44,603 nucleotides of DNA from Thermoleophilaceae bacterium (GTDB lineage Bacteria > Actinomycetota > Thermoleophilia > Solirubrobacterales > Thermoleophilaceae), in assembly GCA_030447905.1 (NCBI GenBank), contig JAUJNZ010000008.1, positions 1 to 44,603 on the forward strand, in the 5' to 3' direction. Below are positions 32,772 through 41,135 of the stretch, piece after piece. Positions within the stretch are counted from its first letter, which is position 1; each line of letters opens with the position of its first letter. The notes beneath the pieces were generated by a model that made no database searches, was not told where the DNA came from, and saw nothing but the letters and a program-made list of their open reading frames with translations. The position numbers and the translations under genes were made by a program.

Positions 32772-32930
32772 TCAGGAAGGCGTCCGCTTCGCCGCGGGGA
32801 CGGTGCGCGCGGCGCGCGCCCGCAAGGGCTCGACCCGCCCGCGGCGCCGGACGGCCACGAGGATGACGAGCGCCCGCGCCAGGGTCAGGGCGTTCGGCAG
32901 GCCGGGACCATCCCGCCGAGTCGCGCAAGG
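32772..32930 (-). pseudogene. CDP-alcohol phosphatidyltransferase, N-terminal remnant
   Basis: Between the PAP2 and lipid kinase genes a short minus-strand frame reads GPGLPNALTLARALVILVAV and RRRGRVEPLRARAART before a stop. PNALTLxR(A/L)L is the typical start of CDP-alcohol phosphatidyltransferases (PgsA-like), but the DGxxAR catalytic motif and the rest are missing. About 30 residues remain, so it is a deletion relic. The call rests on one motif. Confidence 0.35.
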
Positions 32931-32941
32931 TAAGCGACGCC

Positions 32942-34042
32942 CTAGGTTCCGCCAACCGGGGCCGGGGCGCTGGCCGGGGGACTCGACCGCCCGCGCCAGC
33001 CGGTGGCCACTCCGGCCAGGTACACCGCAGCGCCGCCGATCGCGAACCCGGCGATGTCGTCGAGCACGTAGTGCCAGCCGAAGTAGATCGTGGCCACGAC
33101 GGTCAGCGCGAGCATGGTCCACAGCCCCCAGCGCAGACCCCGGCGTAGCCGCAACAGGTGGGCCATGAGCGCGGCCGTGAACAGCACCGAGACGTGCAGG
33201 GAGGCAAAGCCGGCGATGCTCTGGATCGCTCCGCTGCCCTCGGGGTCGGCCAGGAAGCGCACGCGATCGACGAGCAGGAGTTGCTGCAGGTTCCAGACAG
33301 CGGTGAGCGGCATCTGGTCGGCGAGCGGAGGGTCGACGAACACCGGCCCCAGCGACGGGACGAGGTAGTAGCTCAGCAGACCGAGCACCCAGTTGACGTT
33401 CACGGCGGTCACGTACCACACCCCCGCCGCCACCCGCCGGCTCCACACGACCGCGGCCACCACCGAGAGCGGAACGAACGTCAGGTAGAGCAGATAGACA
33501 CCCGAGAGCACCTGCCCGGCGACACCGGTGCCGAGCAGGTCCTGGAGGAGCGCCGCCGGCTCACGACCGCCGAGGAGGGCACGGTCGAAATGGAGCAGCA
33601 CGCCGTCGAAGGTCGCCTCGCGCAGGACGGGAAGGAAGCTCTTGAGGTTGCGGTAGGCGAAGTAGGTGGCGTAGAAGGAGAGGACGGTGATAAGGGCGAC
33701 GAGCAACCGCCTCCGCGTCCAGCGCTCGCGCCGGACCGCCACCATCCCGTCGCGCATCCGGTCACGGGACCAGCCCACCCGCGACCCGGCCCGAACCACG
33801 ACGTCGAGGACCAGGAACAGCGCGAGCCCCATCCCGATGATGAAAAAGCGCGACCGGTAGGCGACCACGGCATCGGGGTCGCGGACCGGTAACTCGGTGG
33901 CCGCGGCCACCGCGAAGGTGAGCAGCAGCATCCCGACCGCGAGCAGGACGCCGGAGGCATACGGCGCGCGCGCGAGCACGTTGAAGCGGGACGCGCGCGA
34001 TGCGCCGCCAGCGGAGGGAAGGACGGAGTTGGGGAGCCTCAT
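32942..34042 (-). CDS. PAP2-superfamily membrane phosphatase or transferase
   Basis: 366 residues with six or more helices. The PAP2 active site is visible as VPSLGPVFVDPP, GFASLHVSVLFTAALMAHLL (SxH-type motif) and YFGWHYVLDDIAGFAIGGAA (catalytic His, Asp). The N-terminal part has RRRLLVALITVLSFYATYFA and FDRALLGGREPAALLQDLLG, which resembles the Aur1/inositol phosphorylceramide synthase branch of PAP2. The enzyme would move or remove a phosphate-linked group on a membrane lipid, which fits the lipid kinase and transferase relic downstream. The frame is intact. Confidence 0.85.
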   Translation of the reverse strand: MRLPNSVLPSAGGASRASRFNVLARAPYASGVLLAVGMLLLTFAVAAATELPVRDPDAVVAYRSRFFIIGMGLALFLVLDVVVRAGSRVGWSRDRMRDGMVAVRRERWTRRRLLVALITVLSFYATYFAYRNLKSFLPVLREATFDGVLLHFDRALLGGREPAALLQDLLGTGVAGQVLSGVYLLYLTFVPLSVVAAVVWSRRVAAGVWYVTAVNVNWVLGLLSYYLVPSLGPVFVDPPLADQMPLTAVWNLQQLLLVDRVRFLADPEGSGAIQSIAGFASLHVSVLFTAALMAHLLRLRRGLRWGLWTMLALTVVATIYFGWHYVLDDIAGFAIGGAAVYLAGVATGWRGRSSPPASAPAPVGGT

Positions 34043-34127
34043 CGGATCGGGCGAGAGTAGCGTGGCGCGTGCGGAGCGTCGAACGCCCGTTGCGGGCGCG
34101 CGGCCGGCCGGTTGGCGACGGCGCGGG

Positions 34128-35441
34128 CTACGGCGTGAGCTGGATCACCCCCATCGCCGCGGTCAGGACCACCGCCGCTACCCGCAGCCGTGTGCTCTGC
34201 GAGAGCGCGGCCAGCGGCAGCAGGCCGACGATGTACCAGGCGTGCAGCCACGTGGTGGTGGCGAGCAGCGCGACCGTGACCCAGCCGGCGGCGTCGATCC
34301 AGCGGCGCGTTCGCGCGCCCCAGGCCAGCAGACCGATCGTCGATACCACGAAGATCGCCGTGCCGAGGTGGCGGATCAGCGGCAGCGGGTATTCGCTTCC
34401 CAGCAGCCGGCTGAGGTCGCGCGGCAGGCTCTGCCGCGAGGATCCCTGGCCCTGCTCGAGCAGGCTCGAGACGCTGCCCATGAGGTCGGGACCGAACACG
34501 GCAAAGGAGAGCGCTGCGACCAGGGCGGCGCCGGTGAGCGCGCCGACGAGCGCCCGCCCGCGGCGGGCCCCGCCGACGACGAGCGCGAGGAGAGCGATCC
34601 CCGCGGTGGCCTTGACCGCGACCGCGGCCGCGAGCACCCCCGCCCCGAGCCGCTCCCGCGACGCCACGGCCAAACACACGCCGCCGGTCATCATGAGCAC
34701 CATCGGCAGGTCGTTGTGAGCGCCTCCCACCGCCCAAGCGAGCCAGAGGGGATTGAGCCCCACGAGCGCCACTGCGGGACGCGGGTCGCGGCCCAGCAGC
34801 CGGGCGCCCTTCCAGACGAGCGCGACCGACCCGAGCGCGGCGACGACGGCCGCCGCCTTGAGCGTCCACATCGCTGCGGCGAGGCCCATGGCCACGAGCA
34901 CGGGGCTTCCGAGCAGGAGGAGCGGTCCGTAGGGGGCGGCGAGGGCCTTGGGCCACGTCTGGCCGAGGTACTGGTTGACCGGGTCGCGCGGGATCTCGGC
35001 AACGACGTGGGTGTAGGGATTGAGGTCGTGCACCGACCACAGCCGCGCGTGAGCTAGGTAGCCGAATATGTCGGTGGAGAGGAGGGGAGGGGCAATCAGG
35101 AAGACCACGTGGAGGGCGACGACGGCCGACGCGAGGCCGCGAGCCGAGACGGCGGTCACGTAGCGGACCGCGGCGACGTAGCAGGCGATCATCACCCCCA
35201 GGGCCACCCCGAAGGCGACGATGTTCATCTCCGGACTGAGACCGGCGAAGACGCCGGCCATCCAGTCGGGGAACATGAACCGCCCCGAGGGCACGAGCCG
35301 CGACGGGTAGGCGGCCGCTCCCGCGGCGACGACCAGGCTGGTCACGAGCAAACCCCCGATCCCCGCCGCGGCGAGGCGCTGGGCGGCGGTACGCGGTGCG
35401 CGCACGAGCCGAGGCCGGTGGGTGAGTGCGGTGGCTTCCAT
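34128..35441 (-). CDS. Polyprenol-dependent mannosyltransferase-like membrane protein
   Basis: 437 residues from the ATG at MEATALTHRPRLVRAPRTA. About 11 helices are present. It shows the MptB/DUF2029 (GT-C fold) pattern: STDIFGYLAHARLWSVHDLN plus PYTHVVAEIPRDPVNQYLGQ in the first large loop (D-I-F/Y motif). It continues with LNPLWLAWAVGGAHNDLPMV, which is the conserved GGHND motif of actinobacterial alpha-1,6-mannosyltransferases. The last helices include TTTWLHAWYIVGLLPLAALS. It would transfer a sugar from a polyprenol donor to an envelope glycolipid. Codon use is in line with neighbours. Confidence 0.8.
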   Translation of the reverse strand: MEATALTHRPRLVRAPRTAAQRLAAAGIGGLLVTSLVVAAGAAAYPSRLVPSGRFMFPDWMAGVFAGLSPEMNIVAFGVALGVMIACYVAAVRYVTAVSARGLASAVVALHVVFLIAPPLLSTDIFGYLAHARLWSVHDLNPYTHVVAEIPRDPVNQYLGQTWPKALAAPYGPLLLLGSPVLVAMGLAAAMWTLKAAAVVAALGSVALVWKGARLLGRDPRPAVALVGLNPLWLAWAVGGAHNDLPMVLMMTGGVCLAVASRERLGAGVLAAAVAVKATAGIALLALVVGGARRGRALVGALTGAALVAALSFAVFGPDLMGSVSSLLEQGQGSSRQSLPRDLSRLLGSEYPLPLIRHLGTAIFVVSTIGLLAWGARTRRWIDAAGWVTVALLATTTWLHAWYIVGLLPLAALSQSTRLRVAAVVLTAAMGVIQLTP

Positions 35442-35673
35442 CGTCGACTGGCTTGGACCGGCTGAGCAGGCGCCCCTGCACCGGCGGGCGGCTCCGCCCA
35501 AAAGCCCGCGACGCCCGGCCGCCTGGCTTGGCCGTCGCCGCGAGAAGCTCAGAGAGGGTAGCCGCCGGTGCGCGGACCGACCGTGCGGGCTCCCATCGCC
35601 GCGCTGCGCCATGATGCGCGCCGCGCGCCGAGCGCCAGCGAGCGACCCACGACCACCCGAGGAGAAGAGAGCG

Positions 35674-36000
35674 ATGGAGAGCTGGGACGTCAGTTCCCTC
35701 CAGGTAGAGCCCCACCACCCCCAGGTCCTGCGCTCCGACGAGCACAGCCGCGCGATCGCCATCGACCTCCCCGCGGGCGAGCAGCTGCAGGATCACCAGA
35801 CCCACGAGGCGGCCTGGCTGCTCGTGGCCGACGGCGAGGTCGAGATCGACGGGGGCGGGGAGACGCAGACCGCGGGCCCCGGCTTCCTCGCCCACTTCGA
35901 GACGGACGAGCGGCGAGAGGTTCGCGCCCGCGCGCACGCGCGCGTCGTGATGATCCTCGAGCCCTGGCCGGGTGCCGGGCATCCGAGACGGCGGGACTAG
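35674..36000 (+). CDS. Single-domain cupin protein
   Basis: 108 residues, ATG behind GAGGAGAAGAGAG. A compact cupin with DLPAGEQLQDHQTHEAAWLL, VADGEVEIDGGGETQTAGPG and a final strand. Metal ligands are probably His/His/Glu in DHQTHEAAW, but the usual second-motif His is replaced (LAHFETDERREV). Small cupins of this kind bind a metal or a small molecule; no substrate can be named. It is divergent from the mannosyltransferase-like gene and ends 9 bp before the convergent glyoxalase-family gene. Confidence 0.75.
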   Translation: MESWDVSSLQVEPHHPQVLRSDEHSRAIAIDLPAGEQLQDHQTHEAAWLLVADGEVEIDGGGETQTAGPGFLAHFETDERREVRARAHARVVMILEPWPGAGHPRRRD

Positions 36001-36009
36001 GGCGCTCGT

Positions 36010-36897
36010 TCAGGCTCGCGCGACGAGCCGCACGGCGATCTCCCATGGGTCGCGCACGGCGAGGCCGTGGTCGATGCCCTCGGCCTCGAAGCCGGCGTGG
36101 GCGAGCCGCTCGCCCGCCGCCGCGAGATCGGCTTCGCGCGGCAAGAGGATCGTCCAATGGCGAAGTCCCAGCGCGTCGGCCGGAGCCGGCGGGACGTCCC
36201 GCCCTCGCCAGACGTTGAACCCGAGATGATGGTGATAGCCGCCGGCGGCCACGAACGCCGCCCCGGGCAGCAACGCCATCGCCTCGAATCCGAGGGCGTC
36301 GCGGTAGAAGGCAAGGCCCCGATCGATGTCTCCGACGTGGAGGTGCACATGCCCGACGACGAGCCCTTCGTCGGCGTGGCGGCGCGGTTCCCCACCTGCC
36401 ACCGACTCGACCAGACCGCGCACGTCGAGCGGGCGGGTGAACATCCCGACACGCTCCCCCGGCCGCGGAGCGGGCCAGCGCTCGCGCGGGCGGTCGGCGT
36501 AGAGCTCGACCCCGTTGCCGTCGGGATCGGAGAGGTAGATCGCCTCGGATACGCCGTGGTCGGCGGTGCCGTCGATCGGGACCGCGGCGGCGCCAAGGCG
36601 GACGACGGCGCGGGCGAGCTCCTGCCGCGAGGGATGCAGCAGGGCGACGTGGAACAGACCGGCGTGGCGACCGACGGGCCTCGCGGCGGGCTCCTCGACG
36701 AGCACGACGGCGTCTTCTGCCCCCGTGCCCATCGCGGCGGCGGGATCGTGGCGGCGGTGCAGGCGCAGACCGAGCGCGTCGCCGTAGAAGGCGACCGAGC
36801 GATCGAGATCGGCCACGGTCAGGTGGACTGGACCGAGGCGGAGTGCGGCGGGCAGCGTGGCGCCTGGGGCGGTGTCGTCGGTGGCCGCCGTCGGCAT
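36010..36897 (-). CDS. Glyoxalase/dioxygenase-family protein (CatE-like, two VOC domains)
   Basis: 295 residues with two vicinal-oxygen-chelate modules. The first has LGPVHLTVADLDRSVAFYGD (His ligand) and LSDPDGNGVELYADRPRERW (Glu ligand). The second has VVGHVHLHVGDIDRGLAFYR, GGYHHHLGFNVWRGRDVPPA and PREADLAAAGERL near the end. The layout is that of catechol 2,3-dioxygenase-like CatE proteins, which use Fe(II) or another divalent metal. The substrate is unknown. The gene is intact. Confidence 0.88.
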   Translation of the reverse strand: MPTAATDDTAPGATLPAALRLGPVHLTVADLDRSVAFYGDALGLRLHRRHDPAAAMGTGAEDAVVLVEEPAARPVGRHAGLFHVALLHPSRQELARAVVRLGAAAVPIDGTADHGVSEAIYLSDPDGNGVELYADRPRERWPAPRPGERVGMFTRPLDVRGLVESVAGGEPRRHADEGLVVGHVHLHVGDIDRGLAFYRDALGFEAMALLPGAAFVAAGGYHHHLGFNVWRGRDVPPAPADALGLRHWTILLPREADLAAAGERLAHAGFEAEGIDHGLAVRDPWEIAVRLVARA

Positions 36898-36959
36898 CGG
36901 CTCCGACGGTAGCGGGCGACGCGAGCGCTCCGAGCGCGGATGCGCGGCTGCGATAATCG

Positions 36960-37373
36960 GTGTCCGTGGACCCCGCCCGCAAGCGAAAGACCCGCGCCGT
37001 CACCCTCCTCACCGTCGCCCTGCTGCTCGCGGGCGCGCTCGTGTACACGAGCTTCAGCGCGGCCACCGAGGCCGCCACTCCGTCGCAGCTCGTCGCCAGC
37101 GCCGACCCCGAGCGCTCCTACGAGCTCACCGGCAAGGTCGTCGACGGCTCCGTGCGGCGGGAGGGCGAGCGGCTGCGCTTCTCCGTGCGCGACCGCGGGG
37201 GGAGGACCGCCATCCCCGTCGCCTACGCGGGCGTCGTGCCGGACCCCTTCCGCGAGGGCCGCGAGGTGATCGTCAAGGGCCGCGTCGCCCACGGGACGCT
37301 CGTCGCCGAGCGCGACTCGCTCGTCACCAAGTGTCCCTCGAAGTTCACCGAGAAGGAGGCCGCCCGGGCGTGA
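36960..37373 (+). CDS. ccmE: CcmE heme chaperone, Cys-type variant
   Basis: 137 residues from a GTG; one N-terminal helix (AVTLLTVALLLAGALVYTSF) then the beta-barrel (ELTGKVVDGSVRREGERLRF, AIPVAYAGVVPDPFREGREV). In most CcmE the heme is held covalently by the His of HxxxY; here the site is TKCPSKF, with C125 in the His place and Phe in the Tyr place. CxxxY forms are known in Desulfovibrio and some actinobacteria, while CxxxF is uncommon. It carries heme to the CcmF ligase encoded 63 bp downstream for cytochrome c maturation, matching the c-type cytochromes of this window. Confidence 0.92.
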   Translation: MSVDPARKRKTRAVTLLTVALLLAGALVYTSFSAATEAATPSQLVASADPERSYELTGKVVDGSVRREGERLRFSVRDRGGRTAIPVAYAGVVPDPFREGREVIVKGRVAHGTLVAERDSLVTKCPSKFTEKEAARA

Positions 37374-37436
37374 GCGCGCGTCGCCCCTCGACCGTGCGAG
37401 CTGATCGCCCCTTCGTTGGCGGCCTCGTGTAGATAG

Positions 37437-39608
37437 ATGGCCGCCGTCGGCTCCGCCTGCCTGTTCGTAGCGCTGCTCAGCGCCCTCTTTGCCGTCGGCG
37501 CCTCGCTGTACGGCGTTCGCCCGGGGAGGCGACGCTGGATCGACTCGTCGCGACGGGCCATCTACGCCCTGGCCGCGCTCGTCCTCGTGGCCTTCGGCCT
37601 GCTCGAGGCGGCGTATGTGACCTCCGACCTGTCGTTCGAGATCGTCACCCAGAGCTCGTCGACCGACACGCCGACCTTCTACAAGCTCACCGGCCTGTGG
37701 TCGACCCAGGAGGGGTCGCTGCTGCTGTGGGTGATGCTGCTGTCGATCTTCTCGAGCGCCGTGCTGTTCGCGACGCGCCGACGACTGCGCGAGATCGTCC
37801 CCTACGCCACCGCCGTGCTCGGCGCAATCGCCGCCTTCTTCCTCACGCTGAGCGTCTTCGCCGAGAGCCCGTTCACCCTGCTCGCGGCGCCCCCCGCCGA
37901 GGGCAACGGACTGAACCCGCTGCTGCGCCACCCGGCGATGATGATCCACCCGCCGATGCTCTACTCGGGCTACGTCGGCTTTGCGATCCCGTTCGCGTTC
38001 GCGGTCGGGGCGCTCGTGACCGGCCGCACGGGTGCCGACTGGATCCGCGCCACGCGCCGCTTCGCCCTCGTGGCCTGGACCTTCCTGGGCCTCGGCGTCA
38101 TGCTCGGCGCGCTGTGGTCCTACTCCGAGCTCGGCTGGGGCGGCTACTGGGCCTGGGACCCCGTAGAGAACGCCTCGATCATGCCGTGGCTCACCGGCAC
38201 CGCCTTCCTGCACTCGGTGATGGTCCAGGAGAAGCGCGGCATGCTCAAGGTCTGGAACGTGTCGCTGATCGTCGCGACCTTCGTGCTGGCCCTGCTCGGG
38301 ACCTTCCTCGTCCGCTCGGGGATCCTGAGCTCGATCCACGCCTTCGGGGCCTCGACCCTCGGCCCTCCCTTCCTCGCGTTCATCGCCCTCGTCCTCGTCG
38401 GCTCGGTGGCGCTCGTCCTGGCGCGGCTGCCCGTCCTGCGCAGCGAGGCCCAGCTCGACTCGCTCGCCTCGCGCGAGGCCGTCTTCGTGCTCAACAACCT
38501 CGTGCTCGTGGGGCTGTGCTTCGTGGTCTTCTGGGGCACGTTCTTCCCGCTCATCTCCGAGGCGGTCACGGGGACGGAGTCGAGCGTCGGGCCGCCCTGG
38601 TTCAACGGGTACGTGACCCCGCTCGCGCTCGTGCTCGTCCTGCTCGCGGGCATCGGGCCGGTGGTCGCCTGGCGGCGTGCGACCCCCGCGAACCTGCGGC
38701 GTGCCTTCGCCGTCCCGACGGCGGTCGCCGCAGCGACGCTCGCGGCGCTGCTCCTGCTCACCCCCGCGGCCGAGAGCGCCCCGTCGCTGATCATGTTCAC
38801 GCTCGTCGGCTTCGTGCTCGCGGTCGTCGCGCAGGAGCTCTGGCGGGGGACCGCTGCGCGGCGTACGATGACCCGCGAGCCCGCTCCCCTCGCGCTCGCG
38901 CGGCTCGTCGCGCGCAACCGCCGCCGCTACGGCGGCTACATCGTCCACGCGGGGATGGCGCTGCTCTTCCTAGGCGTGGCGGCCTCGTCGGCGTTCGTCG
39001 ATCAGCGCGACACCCGCCTCGTCCCGGGCCAGACCGCGACCGTCGGCGACTACGCGGTCACCTACCGCGCACCGACCGCTCGCTTCCTCGACGACCGCTC
39101 GGGCACGGGCGCTCCGGTGACCTTCGGCGCCGTGCTCGACGTCCGCCGCCGCGACGGGGGGGAGAGCTTCAGGCTGCGGCCGTCGCGCAACTACTACGCG
39201 GCCTCCGAGGGTGGTGGACCGATGGGGACCTTCGGACGCTTCTTCCAGGGCGAGTCGACGACCGAGGTCGACGTACGCTGGGGTCTGCGCCGCGACCTGT
39301 GGACGGCAGTCCAGCCCGACCTGCGCGCGCTCATCGGACCGATCCGCGAGGCCAACCGCCGCTTTTCCGGAGTCCCCGTCGAGGCCCAGGCGTTGATCCT
39401 CGCCGCGATCGTCGAGCGCTACCGCCGCGAGGCTCCACCCGCCACCTTCCGCACGCTCGTCTCGCCGATGATCGCCTGGATCTGGATCGGCGGCTCGGTG
39501 GCGCTGCTGGGGGCGCTGCTCGCGCTGTGGCCGACCGCGGGCGCACGTTCCCAACGGGTCACGAGCCTGTATGCGGCGCGGCTCGGACGGGAGCTGTCGC
39601 GCGCGTAG
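37437..39608 (+). CDS. ccmF: CcmF heme lyase
   Basis: 723 residues, about 15 helices. The WWD heme-handling motif is WGGYWAWDPVENASIMPWLT, and other CcmF blocks are GLWSTQEGSLLLWVMLLS, RHPAMMIHPPMLYSGYVGFA and FGASTLGPPFLAFIALV. The last part has RYGGYIVHAGMALLFLGVAA and the periplasmic domain. In system I it attaches heme from CcmE to the CxxCH motifs of apocytochromes. It starts at ATG 37437 without a strong ribosome binding site, close after ccmE. CcmA-D and CcmH are not in the window. Confidence 0.95.
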   Translation: MAAVGSACLFVALLSALFAVGASLYGVRPGRRRWIDSSRRAIYALAALVLVAFGLLEAAYVTSDLSFEIVTQSSSTDTPTFYKLTGLWSTQEGSLLLWVMLLSIFSSAVLFATRRRLREIVPYATAVLGAIAAFFLTLSVFAESPFTLLAAPPAEGNGLNPLLRHPAMMIHPPMLYSGYVGFAIPFAFAVGALVTGRTGADWIRATRRFALVAWTFLGLGVMLGALWSYSELGWGGYWAWDPVENASIMPWLTGTAFLHSVMVQEKRGMLKVWNVSLIVATFVLALLGTFLVRSGILSSIHAFGASTLGPPFLAFIALVLVGSVALVLARLPVLRSEAQLDSLASREAVFVLNNLVLVGLCFVVFWGTFFPLISEAVTGTESSVGPPWFNGYVTPLALVLVLLAGIGPVVAWRRATPANLRRAFAVPTAVAAATLAALLLLTPAAESAPSLIMFTLVGFVLAVVAQELWRGTAARRTMTREPAPLALARLVARNRRRYGGYIVHAGMALLFLGVAASSAFVDQRDTRLVPGQTATVGDYAVTYRAPTARFLDDRSGTGAPVTFGAVLDVRRRDGGESFRLRPSRNYYAASEGGGPMGTFGRFFQGESTTEVDVRWGLRRDLWTAVQPDLRALIGPIREANRRFSGVPVEAQALILAAIVERYRREAPPATFRTLVSPMIAWIWIGGSVALLGALLALWPTAGARSQRVTSLYAARLGRELSRA

Positions 39609-39640
39609 GCGCACCCGACCGACCGGCTCGGATCGGACGT

Positions 39641-39871
39641 TCAGCCGACGAGGTTGACCGTCGAGACGGTCACGAAAATCGAGAGCACCAGCCACACGAG
39701 GAAGCGATGCCAGGGCAGGGTGAAGAATCGCTGGGCATAGAGCGTCGCCAGGGTGGCCAGGACGTCGATGATGAAGTGGCCGACGTACTTGCCCCAGTCG
39801 GTGCTGAGGGCGGCGAGCACCGTCTCGGCCGGGGCGAGCATCGGCGTGATGATACTGAGAATCGGAATCAT
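39641..39871 (-). CDS. Small two-helix membrane protein
   Basis: 76 residues starting MIPILSIITPMLAPAETVLA. Two helices are visible, one at TDWGKYVGHFIIDVLATLAT and one at HRFLVWLVLSIFVTVSTVNL, with YAQRFFTLPWHRF between. The short Trp/Phe-rich loop may lie at the membrane surface. It has no strong ribosome binding site, so the start is less sure. It lies between ccmF and the Fur-family gene, convergent with ccmF. The function is unknown. Confidence 0.6.
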   Translation of the reverse strand: MIPILSIITPMLAPAETVLAALSTDWGKYVGHFIIDVLATLATLYAQRFFTLPWHRFLVWLVLSIFVTVSTVNLVG

Positions 39872-39941
39872 TTGCCGCGAGGCGGCAAGGGAACGGCCGG
39901 GCGCCGCCTCCAGGCGGATCGATGGCTGGGCCGGGTGCCGC

Positions 39942-40424
39942 TCAGCAGCGGGTCGCTGCGCCGGCCGCGACGCAGGCGACGCACTTGCCACGAAGCACGA
40001 CGTCGTGGCCCTCGACGCGGAAGTCAAGCCGTCGAGCGAGCTTGCCGAGCGAGCGCTCGACGCCTTGGTCCTCGAATGGGCTCACCCGCCCGCACCGCTC
40101 GCAGACGAGGTGGTGGTGATGCTCTCCCGTGGGGTGAGCGGGCTCGTAGCGCGTCGGGCCCTCGCCCGTCTCGAGCCGGTGAAGGAGGCCGAGGCCCTCG
40201 AGCAGCTCGAGGGCCCGGTAGACGGTCGCGACGCCGACGTCACGGCCCTCCGACCGCAGGCGATCGGCGATCTCGCGGGCGGTGAGCACGCAGTCGTGGC
40301 GTCCGAGCGTCTCGACGACGGCCATCCGTGGGGCGCTCGATCGATGCCCCGCCCGCCGCAGGGCCTCGGCCGCGTGCTCGACCCAGCCTTCCATGTCCGT
40401 CGCGGCCGCTGCCTGGGTGACCAT
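39942..40424 (-). CDS. Fur-family metal-responsive repressor (Zur/PerR-like)
   Basis: 160 residues. The DNA-binding winged helix is at EALRRAGHRSSAPRMAVVET, DCVLTAREIADRLRSEGRDV and GVATVYRALELLEGLGLLHR. The dimer/metal part has HHHHLVCERCGRVSPFED and ends GKCVACVAAGA, giving two CxxC pairs for a structural zinc. His residues (HHHH, H in GHDVV) could form a sensing site. The protein would repress metal uptake or peroxide genes; the exact metal cannot be told. It lies next to ccm genes but on the other strand. Confidence 0.9.
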   Translation of the reverse strand: MVTQAAAATDMEGWVEHAAEALRRAGHRSSAPRMAVVETLGRHDCVLTAREIADRLRSEGRDVGVATVYRALELLEGLGLLHRLETGEGPTRYEPAHPTGEHHHHLVCERCGRVSPFEDQGVERSLGKLARRLDFRVEGHDVVLRGKCVACVAAGAATRC

Positions 40425-40568
40425 GATCCCAAGATACCGCGCGTTCGGGCGACCGCTCTGTTGACGGCGGGGCAGCGCCTCGCTCGCCGGCTCTCGGTGC
40501 CCCGTCCCCGCTCGGGTCGGGGCGTTCGGGGGAGGCGGCGCCGCCGCCCTGCGGTCACAATCGACCGC

Positions 40569-40874
40569 GTGGAGTACGCCCTCGCCCTGCTCGTGCTGCT
40601 CGCGCTCGTCGCGGTGTTCGTGAGCGCGCCGCTGCGCCGCGACGAGTGCGCCCTCGAGGCCGCCGAGGCCGACCGCCGCGGCGAGCTCGAGGCCGCCAAG
40701 GAGCTCAAGTACCGCGAGATCCGCGACGCCGAGCTCGACTTCCGCATGGGCAAGGTCTCGGAGGCCGACCACCGTGCCACCGATCGTGAGCTGCGCGCTC
40801 AGGCGATCGCCATCCTCGAGCAGCTCGACGCGCTCGAGGACGGCCGGGCGCCGTCCTCACGAGACGAGCCTTGA
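40569..40874 (+). CDS. CcmI-like membrane-anchored helical protein
   Basis: 101 residues from a GTG. One N-terminal helix (VEYALALLVLLALVAVFVSA) and then a charged coiled-coil with AAKELKYREIRDAELDFRMG and KVSEADHRATDRELRAQAIA. The KYREIRDAELDFRxGKxSExD pattern is the N-terminal part of CcmI-type cytochrome c maturation proteins, without the TPR domain. It would act in apocytochrome delivery near CcmF (inference). It is divergent from the Fur-family gene. Confidence 0.7.
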   Translation: MEYALALLVLLALVAVFVSAPLRRDECALEAAEADRRGELEAAKELKYREIRDAELDFRMGKVSEADHRATDRELRAQAIAILEQLDALEDGRAPSSRDEP

Positions 40875-40910
40875 GCCATCCGCGAGATCTTCCTCTAGGC
40901 TTGCCCCAGC

Positions 40911-41135
40911 ATGGAAGCTGTCCTTAGCGCCCTTCAGGTCCTGTTCTCGGTCGTCCTGATCGTGCTCATCCTGCTGCACTCGGGCAAGGACGCCGGGCTG
41001 TCCGGCGCGTTCGGCGTCGGTGCGGGAGGCGGTCGCTTCGGGGGTGGGGCGCTCATCGAGCGCAACCTCACCCGCTGGACCATCGCCTTTGGGATCCTGT
41101 TCGTCCTAAACGTGATCCTACTGCTGAAGATCTAG
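40911..41135 (+). CDS. secG: SecG, preprotein translocase subunit
   Basis: 74 residues with two membrane helices: LSALQVLFSVVLIVLILLHS and TIAFGILFVLNVILLLKI. Between them is the Gly-rich loop GKDAGLSGAFGVGAGGGRFG, the hallmark of SecG. It helps SecYE and SecA move proteins across the membrane. Its last 68 bp overlap the tail of the GNAT gene on the other strand. Confidence 0.93.
   Translation: MEAVLSALQVLFSVVLIVLILLHSGKDAGLSGAFGVGAGGGRFGGGALIERNLTRWTIAFGILFVLNVILLLKI

Noticed and set aside
36819-38948. Long minus-strand frame of 709 codons opposite ccmE and ccmF
   Set aside because: Low-complexity Glu/Arg/Gly sequence with no domain, antisense to two clear ccm genes.
37697-40285. 862-codon plus-strand frame overlapping ccmF in another frame
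   Set aside because: Arg/Pro/Ala-rich, no motifs; an out-of-frame shadow of ccmF.
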